This document shows positions 1 through 7,607 of a stretch of 64,000 bases of DNA, one piece after another. The notes below the pieces were generated by a model, which did no database searches, was not told the origin of the DNA, and saw nothing but the letters and a program-made list of their open reading frames with translations. Position numbers and translations under genes: made by a program. The DNA comes from Phenylobacterium soli. Lineage in GTDB: Bacteria > Pseudomonadota > Alphaproteobacteria > Caulobacterales > Caulobacteraceae. Numbering within the stretch: the stretch's first letter is position 1; every line of letters starts with the position of its first letter. The DNA lies in contig NZ_QFYQ01000001.1 of NCBI RefSeq assembly GCF_003254475.1, positions 2,852,001-2,916,000 on the forward strand, read 5' to 3'.

Positions 1-1
1 C

Positions 2-511
2 ATCATGACCACCAACGCCGGCGCCACCGACGCCCAGCGCAACGCCATCGGCTTCGGCCGCGGCAAGCAGGACGACGAGGCCGAGGAAGCGATCAAGCGG
101 GTCTTCACGCCGGAGTTCCGCAACCGTCTGGACGCGGTCGTGGCCTTCAAGGGCCTCAGCCCCGAGATCATCCGCCAGGTGGTGCAGAAGTTCGTCATGC
201 AGCTGGAAGCCCAGCTCGCCGACCGCCACGTCACCATCGAGACCTCGGACGAGGCCGCCGACTGGCTGGCCAAGAACGGCTTCGACGAGCTCTACGGCGC
301 CCGTCCCCTCGCCCGCGTCATCCAGGAGCACATCAAGAAGCCCCTGGCCGACGAGATCCTCTTCGGGCGCCTCGTCAAGGGCGGCCACGTCCAGGTGGTG
401 CTCAAGGACGGCAAGCTGGCCTTCGAGATCGAAGGCGCCGAACGCCAACCCGGCGCCCCGATCGTCGAGAACCCCGCCGCCGACGCCGAGCCGGAGGCCG
501 TGGAGCCGTAG
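2..511 (+). CDS. clpA: ATP-dependent Clp protease ATP-binding subunit ClpA, C-terminal part
   Basis: This is the last 169 residues of ClpA, the AAA+ unfoldase that feeds substrates to ClpP; the 5' part lies outside the window. Visible are the end of the second AAA+ module with the sensor-2 type GARPLARVIQ segment and the following beta strand (GGHVQVVLKDGKL) typical of Clp/Hsp100 C-terminal subdomains. The D2 arginine-finger region is represented by TPEFRNRLD. The alanine/glutamate-rich tail after about residue 145 is not conserved. A strong intrinsic terminator follows 30 bases after the stop, so the gene ends its transcription unit. ClpB is less likely because the C-terminal sequence matches the ClpA subfamily better. 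Confidence 0.93.
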   Translation: MMTTNAGATDAQRNAIGFGRGKQDDEAEEAIKRVFTPEFRNRLDAVVAFKGLSPEIIRQVVQKFVMQLEAQLADRHVTIETSDEAADWLAKNGFDELYGARPLARVIQEHIKKPLADEILFGRLVKGGHVQVVLKDGKLAFEIEGAERQPGAPIVENPAADAEPEAVEP

Positions 512-540
512 GGCGCCTTACGGAGAGCTGAGACAGTCAG

Positions 541-568
541 AAGGCCCGGGGGAAACCCCGGGCCTTTT
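541..568 (+). terminator. Intrinsic terminator after clpA
   Basis: A perfect 11-bp GC-rich stem (AAGGCCCGGGG / CCCCGGGCCTT) closes a GAAA tetraloop and is followed by a short T run. It sits 30 bases after the clpA stop and insulates clpA from the downstream defence island. Confidence 0.9.
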
Positions 569-718
569 GCGTGCGGGGGGCTGTGGCGGCGGAGGAAGGG
601 CGGGAGGTGACTCATTGCCGACCCTCGATAGGTCCGCCGAGGGAAAGAGGGCTGAAGCTGGGGGTGCGCGGGCCCATTGGCGGCCTGACCTCGGCTAGCC
701 CCGCCGATCCACAACATC

Positions 719-749
719 TTGTGTGCCTGGACTGCCGCACCTCTAGAAT
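719..749 (+). promoter_or_regulatory. Candidate promoter of the CBASS operon
   Basis: TTGTGT at 719-724 and TAGAAT at 744-749 resemble sigma-70 -35 and -10 boxes with a long 19-bp spacer, placing a start about 45 bases before the ATG at 802. The -35 box overlaps an inverted repeat CACAA-CATC-TTGTG (710-723) that could be an operator. The match is weak and rests on position and base composition only. Confidence 0.3.
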
Positions 750-801
750 TGGGACTCCGGCGGTTTCATCTGGTAGGATCAGTGGCGAAGCTGGATCGAC
801 C

Positions 802-2028
802 ATGACCGACGACAACCCCTTCCGCAGGGGCCTGGGCGGGCCGCTCGGGCCGGACCCGTTCTCCGAACTCTCGGGGCTTGCCCGATTTACCGACCCGCCG
901 CCGAACGCGCTCTCCGCCTTTTCGGACCTCGCCCGAATGACCGGCCAGACGAACTCCCTGTCGGAGCTCGCCCGCCTCGTCGCCTCGCCCGCGCCTCCAG
1001 CCACCGGCCTAGGGCTGCCCATGACGTCGTCTCTCGCCCAAGCTCTCAGCGGCGAACTCAGCTACCTCGGCGGCCTCGGCGGCCTTGAGAAATACCGCCA
1101 GCGGCGCGAGTGGAACGCGCGGTTTGAGCACTGGGAGAAGCCGGCGAGCACGACGGAGGAGAGCACCCTGGACCGGGCGCAGCGCATGGTGCGAGAGGCT
1201 ATCGCCGGGAGCGTGTGGCTTCGGGAGCAGGGAGCGACGGTGCAGCCGCAAGGCTCGTACCACAACAATACGAACACTCGCTTGGACGCGGACGCTGACC
1301 TGCGGGTGCAACTGCCTCTGATCAAGGTCGACTACCATCCCAACGTGACGGTCCCGTACGCGCGCTCTCTGCTCGGGCTGACGGACTCTTCGTGGAGCTT
1401 CGACCAACTCTTCACGATGCTGCGTTGGGAGCTGGAGACGCTGCTCGGAGAGGCCTTCGGCAAGAGGAATGTGACGCCCGGCAACAAGGCGATCCGCGTG
1501 AAGGGCCTGCGCGGGACGCGCGCCGAGATCGATGTCGTTCCTGCCGTCCGCTACCAGAACATCATGTGGTGGGACTGGGAGGCTCGGTACAACACGATCG
1601 AGGGTGTCGCCCTGCTGTCGAAAGACGGCCGCTGGACCATCAACTACCCTGATCACCACCGCGCGAGCGGCGTCGCGAAGCGGGCGGGTACAGGTCACCA
1701 ATTCAAGCGGCAGGTCCGCATCTTCAAGCGCCTGCGCGGCGACCTGGCCCAGCGAGGGCTCTTGCACGCCAAGGTCCCGTCGTTCCTCGTCGAGAGCCTC
1801 GTCTGGAATGTTGAGGACGGCTATTTCACGGTCTCCGGTGACGACATGTACGAGCGCGTGCGCCGGATCGCCCGCCGGCTCCAGTGGATGGTGCGCGACG
1901 AGAACACGGCGGCTGGGATGCTGGAGGTGAACGGCCTGAAGAAGCTGTTCACTGAGGAGCAGGCGTGGACTTGGGCTGACGCCATGGCCTTCGCGGAGGC
2001 GGTGGTCGCCCATCTCGGCGACGCCTGA
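802..2028 (+). CDS. CBASS CD-NTase (cGAS/DncV-like nucleotidyltransferase)
   Basis: Predicted to sense phage infection and make a cyclic oligonucleotide that activates the effector encoded next door. The 408-residue protein carries the nucleotidyltransferase signature: GSYHNNTNT (from residue 151), the acidic DADADL (162-167) that supplies the metal-binding Asp pair, and a third Asp in AEIDVVPA (D244). Residues 1-95 form an unusual Gly/Pro/Leu-rich extension with three copies of an S-(E/D)-L..LAR motif. An alternative ATG at 1021, preceded by AGGG, would give a 335-residue protein closer to the usual family size, so the start is uncertain. The stop overlaps the next start (TGATG), indicating translational coupling. 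Other ATG-independent nucleotidyltransferases are possible, but the Cap15 neighbour argues for CBASS. Confidence 0.85.
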   Translation: MTDDNPFRRGLGGPLGPDPFSELSGLARFTDPPPNALSAFSDLARMTGQTNSLSELARLVASPAPPATGLGLPMTSSLAQALSGELSYLGGLGGLEKYRQRREWNARFEHWEKPASTTEESTLDRAQRMVREAIAGSVWLREQGATVQPQGSYHNNTNTRLDADADLRVQLPLIKVDYHPNVTVPYARSLLGLTDSSWSFDQLFTMLRWELETLLGEAFGKRNVTPGNKAIRVKGLRGTRAEIDVVPAVRYQNIMWWDWEARYNTIEGVALLSKDGRWTINYPDHHRASGVAKRAGTGHQFKRQVRIFKRLRGDLAQRGLLHAKVPSFLVESLVWNVEDGYFTVSGDDMYERVRRIARRLQWMVRDENTAAGMLEVNGLKKLFTEEQAWTWADAMAFAEAVVAHLGDA

Positions 2029-2648
2029 TGTGGTCGCTTCTGCCGGCGAATTGGCGGCTGACGCTCATCGTCGCCACCACCCTCTTCGCGGCTTGGGCCT
2101 GGGACGGTCTGCACGTCGCGTTCACCGGTCAGCACGCTTCGCCGCTTGACCTCATCTCCCCCGTCGTCTTCGGGCTCGGCACCGTGGCGACGCTCGCCTT
2201 CACGGCCACGTGGCGGATGTTGTGGAACGCGGTCCCGGCCCTCGGCCGGCGCGTGTTCCCTGACCTGAATGGGCGCTGGGAGGGCAAGCTGCTGTCGAAC
2301 TGGATCGACCCCCAGACGGGGAAGGACATCGCGCCCATCGAGGCGACGGTCTGGATAAGGCAGGGCTTGTTCAAGACGACGGTCCGGCTGAAGACCGGCG
2401 AGTCCACGTCGCGATCTACGCGGGCAATATTGGAGCCCTTCCGCGACATCGGCTGCTTCAAGGTTTGGTACACCTACAACAGCGACCCCGACGCCCAGGT
2501 GCGCCACCGCAGTTCGCCCCACGAGGGGATGGCCTCGCTCGAATACGACATCACCGCGCCCGGCAAGGCCAAGATCAGGTACTTCACCGACCGGGGCACG
2601 ACGGGCGACATTGAGCTGACCAGAACTTCAAGGGATCCGGACGCCTAG
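2028..2648 (+). CDS. cap15: Cap15-type CBASS effector (two TM helices plus beta-barrel)
   Basis: Predicted membrane effector that binds the cyclic nucleotide made by the upstream CD-NTase and disrupts the inner membrane, killing the infected cell. In 206 residues there are two N-terminal membrane segments (about 11-31 and 41-63), then a beta-rich soluble domain starting at DLNGRWEGKL (about 79). This matches the S-2TMBeta/Cap15 layout known from CBASS effectors, in which an eight-stranded barrel forms the ligand-binding domain. The start overlaps the CD-NTase stop by one base and only one base separates its stop from the next gene. Ligand and killing activity are inferred from the family, not visible here. 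Confidence 0.8.
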   Translation: MWSLLPANWRLTLIVATTLFAAWAWDGLHVAFTGQHASPLDLISPVVFGLGTVATLAFTATWRMLWNAVPALGRRVFPDLNGRWEGKLLSNWIDPQTGKDIAPIEATVWIRQGLFKTTVRLKTGESTSRSTRAILEPFRDIGCFKVWYTYNSDPDAQVRHRSSPHEGMASLEYDITAPGKAKIRYFTDRGTTGDIELTRTSRDPDA

Positions 2649-2649
2649 C

Positions 2650-3396
2650 ATGTCCGCGAGCAAGGAAGAGGTGCGGGAGTTCCTGCAGTGGACGCTCGCC
2701 CTGCAGAGGGCGATGGAGCTAGCCGTTCGCTCTGACGATCCGGAGTACGTCTGGAAGTACTTCGGCTACAGGGAGTTCGCCCGGAAGTACGATCAGATCC
2801 TCCGCCACATCGCGTCAAGGATGGCGCTTCCGCCGATCTTGGACGCCTACGACCTGAGCAAGTTGAAGGGCCCGGGCGACACGGTAGCGCCCCAGCAGAA
2901 GGCGTTTTTCGAGAGCATCTACGCCAACGTGAGCCTGCTTCGGAGCATCCTTGAGAAGCATGCCGGAAAGGTGGAGGACGAGTTCTCGGCCCTCCGCGAC
3001 TTCATCCAGGCCCGGCTGCGCAGCGCCATGTTCGAGCCGCCCGCGAACGAGCGGGAGGTCCAGAACGCGCTTGAACAACTTCTCATCGGGCGTGGCCTCC
3101 AGAAGGGCCAGGACTACGACCGCGAGACCGGGCGGGTGAAGGTCTCCGCGAAGGAGGTCGTTCCCGACTTCATCCTCGCGCCCCTCTCAACCGCCGTGGA
3201 AGTGAAGATCGTCAAGGACGCCCTGCGCGTGAAGGCAGTGATCGATGAAATCAACGCGGACATCCGCTCGTACTCCGCGAAGTACGAGAGGATCATGTTC
3301 GTCATCTACGACCTCGGGTTCATTCGCGACGAGGCAGAGTTTCGGCACGGGCTAGAGAGCCCGGGCAATGTCTCCGTCGTCATCGTTAAGCAGTGA
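2650..3396 (+). CDS. PD-(D/E)XK nuclease-like protein of the CBASS operon
   Basis: A 248-residue protein with an alpha-helical N-terminal half (1-125) of no recognised family and a C-terminal restriction-endonuclease fold. The latter shows an early Glu-containing helix (REVQNALEQLL, 135-145), the PD pair at 172-173 and EVK at 184-186, followed by a helix and the strand ERIMFVIYDLGF; this resembles the DpnII/MboI-like branch of the superfamily. The complete PD...EVK set suggests an active metal-dependent nuclease. It starts one base after the effector stop, so it is co-translated with the CBASS pair. Its job is unknown: second effector, DNA-damage arm, or accessory regulator. It is not one of the usual Cap2/Cap3 ancillary proteins. 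Confidence 0.7.
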   Translation: MSASKEEVREFLQWTLALQRAMELAVRSDDPEYVWKYFGYREFARKYDQILRHIASRMALPPILDAYDLSKLKGPGDTVAPQQKAFFESIYANVSLLRSILEKHAGKVEDEFSALRDFIQARLRSAMFEPPANEREVQNALEQLLIGRGLQKGQDYDRETGRVKVSAKEVVPDFILAPLSTAVEVKIVKDALRVKAVIDEINADIRSYSAKYERIMFVIYDLGFIRDEAEFRHGLESPGNVSVVIVKQ

Positions 3397-3558
3397 CCGC
3401 TGAGAACCCGTCCGCAAGCTCGTTCAGCTTCAGCGTCATCTCCTCGGCCATCCTCCAGTGTCTGCTTCTGGCGCTGAGCGGACGAGCCTTGCCACCAGCG
3501 CCGGGGGCTCGCCACGGACATCAGCGATGACGCCGCGGGGTGGAACGGGGCTGCCGTT

Positions 3559-3945
3559 CTAGCGGCTGAGCGCCACTCGCAGAGAGGCGATGAAGAGGGC
3601 CACGGCGACAGGCGCCCAGATCGCGCGCTCGGCGGCGCTCGGGGTGATGAGGTTCAGGATGCTCGCGCCGGCCAGCAACGCGACCACGCCCCAGGCGAGC
3701 CATCGGCTCGCCGCGCGCCAAGACCGCAGCACGACACCTGCCCGGCAGAGAACGACGAGGGCGAGGCTGGCGAGGATGGCGGCCTGAAGCAGCGCGATGA
3801 TTCGCATGACGGGCGGGTAGACGCCGGGGACCGAGCCGCCCATGGCCAACGCCCCCCAGGGCGCGCCAAGCGCGAGCGCCAGCTGGAAGGCCACGACGAC
3901 CGCCGTAAGTCCGGCGAATAGCTTTGCGGTGACCCGGGGGCTCAT
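3559..3945 (-). CDS. Small four-helix integral membrane protein
   Basis: A 128-residue protein made almost entirely of hydrophobic segments (about 8-28, 45-70, 78-95 and 100-125), predicted to cross the inner membrane four times. It contains the conserved-looking stretch LNLITPSAAERAIWAP before the last helix, a pattern seen in uncharacterised small membrane proteins. The ATG at 3945 is preferred over the longer open frame to 4122, because the extra 59 residues are hydrophilic and unlike a leader. It is transcribed away from the LexA box at 4083-4097. No function can be assigned. Confidence 0.6.
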   Translation of the reverse strand: MSPRVTAKLFAGLTAVVVAFQLALALGAPWGALAMGGSVPGVYPPVMRIIALLQAAILASLALVVLCRAGVVLRSWRAASRWLAWGVVALLAGASILNLITPSAAERAIWAPVAVALFIASLRVALSR

Positions 3946-4082
3946 ATGAACTCTGAGGAAGCGCCTGCGCCGAGCTCTTAGCGGACTCGCGGACTCGAAC
4001 CCACGGTGAAGATCCCGGCATCGAGAGGTCGATGCGAACGCCCCGTCTGCGGAAGCATGGAGCTTGCGCAACTGCAACGGAT

Positions 4083-4097
4083 GTTCTATCTTTGTTC
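4083..4097 (+). promoter_or_regulatory. LexA (SOS) box
   Basis: GTTC-TATCTTT-GTTC exactly matches the direct-repeat LexA operator of alphaproteobacteria (GTTC-N7-GTTC). It ends six bases before the ATG at 4103, so LexA bound here would block transcription of that gene, whose mRNA would then have to be nearly leaderless or start at a downstream codon. Confidence 0.65.
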
Positions 4098-4102
4098 TCT
4101 CC

Positions 4103-4705
4103 ATGCCGACCACCCCCGCCACGTCCGAGATGCTCAGCGAGATGAGCGCTTGCGCCTATCGGCTGGGGATGGCGTTCGGCGCGGCGGCCGAGCGGGCGGA
4201 GGATGGCGGGGAGAGGCTGGAGATGTTCGGCCTGTTCGAGCGCTGCTTCTTCGCCGTGCGGGTGGCGACCGCGCTGCAGCTTCGGTTGCGGCGGGAGGGC
4301 GCGATCGCCGAGGGCGTCGGTCCCGAGACGGAGCGGCCCGAGGCGGAGCGTGCGGAGGCCATCGAGGCGCGGCCCGAGCGCGAGCGTTTCGAGGGTGACC
4401 GCGAGCGCGACCGCGAAACCGAGCGGGCCAGCCTGCCCCTCTTCCTGAACACCCTGCAGGGCGTGGCGGCCGAGGCCGCCGCCCTGCCCTCGCCCCTATC
4501 CGATCTTGGGCCGGCCGAGCTGCCGGCGCTGCAACAGCTCCTGGCCCGGGCCGCGCCGTCGCCCGCCCGGCCGCCGCCGCCGAGGACGCCGCTGCGCGAT
4601 CGCCTGGCCGGCTCGGCCGCCCTGGCCCTCTCCGGCGTCAGCCCGGCCCTTCGGCCGGCGCACATCCCGCCGACGCGCCGCGCCACCGGCCCGCCGCGCC
4701 GCTGA
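4103..4705 (+). CDS. Conserved hypothetical protein, probably SOS-controlled
   Basis: A 200-residue protein with no family I recognise. The first 60 residues form an amphipathic helical region (YRLGMAFGAAAERAED, FGLFERCFFAVRVATALQ), followed by an Arg/Glu-rich charged block of alternating ER dipeptides (about 75-115) and an Ala/Pro-rich tail. There is no signal peptide or clear membrane helix. The start chosen is the ATG directly behind the LexA box; no Shine-Dalgarno fits between them, so translation may be leaderless. Third-position GC is high as in the genome backbone. The charged middle could bind nucleic acid or a partner, but this is speculation. Confidence 0.55.
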   Translation: MPTTPATSEMLSEMSACAYRLGMAFGAAAERAEDGGERLEMFGLFERCFFAVRVATALQLRLRREGAIAEGVGPETERPEAERAEAIEARPERERFEGDRERDRETERASLPLFLNTLQGVAAEAAALPSPLSDLGPAELPALQQLLARAAPSPARPPPPRTPLRDRLAGSAALALSGVSPALRPAHIPPTRRATGPPRR

Positions 4706-4819
4706 GGCCGCGGAATTCACCTCCCAAGCTCCAGATCTTCCGCCACGAGGCCGGGCCCGCCCGGACCTCGGCGCCGGCGCATGCCCGCGCGACGGGCGCG
4801 CGGTCCAGGCGCGTCCGGC

Positions 4820-5443
4820 TCAGGCCGCCACGCCCTCGTGCGAGCGCTCGTAGGCGCGCTTATAGGCGTCGCGGGCCGTGGTGCGGGCGAGGTAGGCCTG
4901 TTCGGCGTCGCTGAGGGCGAAGCCGTGATTGCCGCCCAGGCGCAGGGCGTAGCTCACCGAGATGTCGGCGGCCGTGAACCTGTCGCCCGCCATGTAGGGC
5001 GCGCCTTGAAGCTGGCGCTGCACGAGAAGGCGGCGGCGCTCGACGCAGTCGCGGGCCCAGCGGGCGCTCCAGTTGTCGCGCTCCGCCTCGGGCGCGAGGA
5101 AGCCGCTGACCAGCGGGACCATCATCAGGGTCGCCAGGCCCGCCTCGCCCAGGTGGAGGAACTGCTGGTAGGCGCCGAAGGCCGGATCGTCGGGCGCGGG
5201 CTGCAGCGGCGTCGGCCCGTAGCGGCCCATCAGGTACTCCATGATGGCGACGGACTCGACCATGGTGACGTCGCCGTCCTGGATCGCCGGCAGGAAGTCG
5301 CCGGGATTGACGGCGAGCCAGGCCGGGTCCCGCTCCGCCGCCAGCATGTCGACCGGCCGCAGGCGGTAGGGAAGGCCCATCTCCTCCAGGACCCAGACGG
5401 CCCGGAGCGATCGCGAAGTCTGTCCGCCCCACACCGTGATCAT
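4820..5443 (-). CDS. Glutathione S-transferase family protein
   Basis: A 207-residue cytosolic GST. The N-terminal thioredoxin-like domain (1-78) has TSRSLRAVWVLEEMGLPY, with the catalytic Ser/Thr region near residue 9, and the glutathione gamma-glutamyl-binding ES pair in MVESVAIMEYL. The C-terminal all-helical domain contains AGDRFTAADISVSYAL, the N-capping box of this fold. The ATG at 5443 is chosen because a CGGAGG ribosome site lies nine bases upstream; a second ATG at 5452 abuts that site. It probably conjugates or reduces small electrophiles; the substrate cannot be told. Divergent from the secreted-protein gene at 5589. Confidence 0.88.
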   Translation of the reverse strand: MITVWGGQTSRSLRAVWVLEEMGLPYRLRPVDMLAAERDPAWLAVNPGDFLPAIQDGDVTMVESVAIMEYLMGRYGPTPLQPAPDDPAFGAYQQFLHLGEAGLATLMMVPLVSGFLAPEAERDNWSARWARDCVERRRLLVQRQLQGAPYMAGDRFTAADISVSYALRLGGNHGFALSDAEQAYLARTTARDAYKRAYERSHEGVAA

Positions 5444-5588
5444 CGTCCTCATCCTCCGTCCGATCGGGCGCTCTGGACGCGCCGCCGCGTCAGGAGCGTC
5501 CGACTTCAGGCTTCCTGTCAACGATGGGGATCGCGCTCGCGGCTCAAGGCGGCGGTCTCGGACGTTTGTCTTCCAGGAGGCCCGCACC

Positions 5589-5939
5589 ATGAGACAGCGG
5601 ACAAAGGCGATGCAGCGGACGGCGGCGGTCCTCGCCGGCGCCCTGGTGCTGATCGGGGGCGGCGTCGCGGCCGCCGACGAGCCGGGCGTGCAGATCACGA
5701 ACCTCGATCAGGCCGACGCCATCGTCAGCGTGATCGACCGCAACGACGGCGACCGACTGATCCTCGACCACTACCGGATCAATCACGGCGAGACCTATTC
5801 CGTCACGCCGCGCTTCGGGCGCGACCACAGCTACGACCTGCGCTGGCACGCCGAGCGGACGAGCGACCACAAGGCCAAGGACGGCGAGTGCTTCGGCCGC
5901 GAGACGCCCTGCGGGATCGATCTCTGGGAGGCGCGCTGA
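5589..5939 (+). CDS. Small secreted protein of unknown function
   Basis: A 116-residue protein with a clear Sec signal peptide (positive QRTKAMQR, hydrophobic AAVLAGALVLIGGG, cleavage near AAA-DEP). The mature part is about 85 residues, acidic and beta-strand-like, with two Cys (GECFG, ETPCG) near the C terminus that may form a disulphide in the periplasm. A good AGGAGG site precedes the ATG by nine bases. No family is recognised. The convergent HIT gene begins right after its stop. Confidence 0.65.
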   Translation: MRQRTKAMQRTAAVLAGALVLIGGGVAAADEPGVQITNLDQADAIVSVIDRNDGDRLILDHYRINHGETYSVTPRFGRDHSYDLRWHAERTSDHKAKDGECFGRETPCGIDLWEAR

Positions 5940-5948
5940 GGCCTCAGC

Positions 5949-6386
5949 CTAGCTGATCTTGGCGGCGATCTGTTCGGCCAGCACCTTGAGCTCGGCCGGG
6001 TCGGCCATGCCGCCGCCGGCGTGGCGGCCGAGCGGCACACCCTCCCAGCGCGGGATGATGTGGAAGTGCAGGTGGAAGATGGTCTGGCCGGCCGGGGCGC
6101 CGTTGAACTGGGTGACGACGATGCCGTCGGGATTGAGCGCCGCGCGCACCGCCCGCGTCACCCGCTGCACCCCGAGGATCAGGGGCGCCAGCACCGCCGG
6201 ATCCTCGTCCAGCAGGTTGCGCGCCTCCGAGCGCTTGGGGATCACCAGGGTGTGGCCCTTGGCCTGGGGGAAGACGTCCATGAAGGCGAAGACGTGGTCG
6301 TCCTCGAACACCTTGGCCGCCGGCGCCTCGCCGCGGAGGATCTTGGCGAAGATGTTCCCCTGGTCGTAGGTCCCGTCCAAGCTCAT
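5949..6386 (-). CDS. HIT family nucleotide-binding hydrolase
   Basis: A 145-residue Hint-type protein. The defining histidine triad HLHFHIIPR (H-x-H-x-H) lies near residue 105, preceded by GQTIF; the N-terminal IFAKILRGEAPAAKVFEDD and FPQAKGHTLVIPKR segments are also typical. Such enzymes hydrolyse nucleoside phosphoramidates and similar AMP conjugates in the cytoplasm. It is followed on the same strand by the FemAB-like gene upstream at 6444-7607, 57 bases away, so it may be the last gene of that operon. Confidence 0.92.
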   Translation of the reverse strand: MSLDGTYDQGNIFAKILRGEAPAAKVFEDDHVFAFMDVFPQAKGHTLVIPKRSEARNLLDEDPAVLAPLILGVQRVTRAVRAALNPDGIVVTQFNGAPAGQTIFHLHFHIIPRWEGVPLGRHAGGGMADPAELKVLAEQIAAKIS

Positions 6387-6443
6387 GCGCGCGCTCCCTG
6401 TCTTGCCGGCGTCGTAACAAATCCTCCCCCTCAGGGGGAGCAT

Positions 6444-7607
6444 CTACTCGCCCTGCCGGAAGGGCGAATACTCCTCGGTCAGCCACTCGATCTCCTCCTC
6501 CACGCCGGCGCGCTCGCGCTCGAGGAAGGCGTTGACCGGGCCGCGCAGCGCCGGGTCGGCGATGTAGTGGGCGGAGTAGACGGCCTTGGGCAGGTAGCCG
6601 CGGGCGATCTTGTGCTGGCCCTGCGCCCCGGCCTCGACGCGCGGCAGGCCGTGGAGGATCGCCCACTCGATGGCTTGGTAGTAGCAGAGCTCGAAGTGGA
6701 GGAAGGGCACGTCCTCGACGCAGCCCCAGTGGCGGCCATAGAGGCAGTCGTCGCCGATCAGGTTGAGGGCGCCGGCGATCCAGCGGCCGTGGCGGCGGGC
6801 CATGATCAAGAGTACGCGGTCGGCCATGCGCTCGCCGAGCATGGAGAAGAAGGCGCGCGTCAGATAGGGCCGGCCCCACTTGCGCGAGCCGGTGTCCATG
6901 TAGAAGCGGAAGAAGGCGTCCCAGTGCTCTTCGCTGAGGTCGCCGCCGGTCAGGCACTGGACCTCGACGCCCTCCAGGGCGTCACGGCGCTCGCGGCGGA
7001 TGGTCTTGCGGCGGCCCGAGGACAGGGCGCCGAGGAAATCCTCGAAGGTGGAATAGCCGGCGTTCTGCCAGTGGTACTGCTGGCCCTCGCGCAGGCCGAA
7101 GCCCTGCTCGCCCAGCCAGCGCCACTCGGCCTCGGTGGGGAAGTTCACGTGCAGGCCCGAGGCGCCGTAGCGCTCGCAGAGCGTCAGCCCGCCGCCGACG
7201 AGGTAGCGCCAGCCCTCCTCCGCCTCGACGTCCGGCCGCACCAGAAGCCGCGGGCCGGTGACCGGGGTGAACGGCGCGGCCGAGAGGAGCTTGGGGTAAT
7301 AGCGCCCGCCGGCCCGCTCGTAGGCGTCGGCCCAGGCGTGGTCGAAGATGTATTCGCCCTGGCTGTGGCTCTTCAGATAGAGCGGCATCACCGCGGCGGC
7401 GCGCCCGTCCTCGTCGTCGACGACCAGGTGCTGCGGCCCCCAGCCGGCGCGCTCGACGGCGCAGTTGGCCTCCTCCAGCGCGTCGAGGAAGTCGTAGCGC
7501 AGGAACGGATTGCCGGCGTAGGCCGGGTTGGCGGCGCAGGCGTCCCAGTCCTCTCGCCCGATCTCGGCGACGCGGCGGCAGACCCTGACCGCCGGCTTCA
7601 GCGTCAC
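6444..7607 (-). CDS. FemAB-like / DUF482 GNAT-fold acyltransferase
   Basis: A 387-residue protein of the family often annotated as peptidogalycan biosynthesis/recognition protein (COG3146). Recognisable are the N-terminal NPFLRYDFLDALEEA, the central SSGRRKTIRRERRD block and the late GAQGQHKIARGYLP motif. The fold is a double GNAT domain related to FemX-type aminoacyl transferases; the substrate in Gram-negatives is unknown. It starts with GTG, overlapping the stop of the GDPD gene (GTGA), so RidA, GDPD and this gene are translationally coupled. Confidence 0.85.
   Translation of the reverse strand: MTLKPAVRVCRRVAEIGREDWDACAANPAYAGNPFLRYDFLDALEEANCAVERAGWGPQHLVVDDEDGRAAAVMPLYLKSHSQGEYIFDHAWADAYERAGGRYYPKLLSAAPFTPVTGPRLLVRPDVEAEEGWRYLVGGGLTLCERYGASGLHVNFPTEAEWRWLGEQGFGLREGQQYHWQNAGYSTFEDFLGALSSGRRKTIRRERRDALEGVEVQCLTGGDLSEEHWDAFFRFYMDTGSRKWGRPYLTRAFFSMLGERMADRVLLIMARRHGRWIAGALNLIGDDCLYGRHWGCVEDVPFLHFELCYYQAIEWAILHGLPRVEAGAQGQHKIARGYLPKAVYSAHYIADPALRGPVNAFLERERAGVEEEIEWLTEEYSPFRQGE

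Noticed and set aside
571..801. Extension of the CD-NTase frame upstream of the ATG at 802.
   Set aside because: No ribosome site, no conserved protein pattern, and the region holds a terminator-adjacent promoter-like stretch.
3960..4040. A tRNA-like fragment (minus strand GGGTTCGAGTCC followed by a small hairpin) that might be an attachment site for the defence island.
   Set aside because: The T-stem pairs only two bases, there is no acceptor stem or CCA, and no matching direct repeat was seen at the other side of the island.
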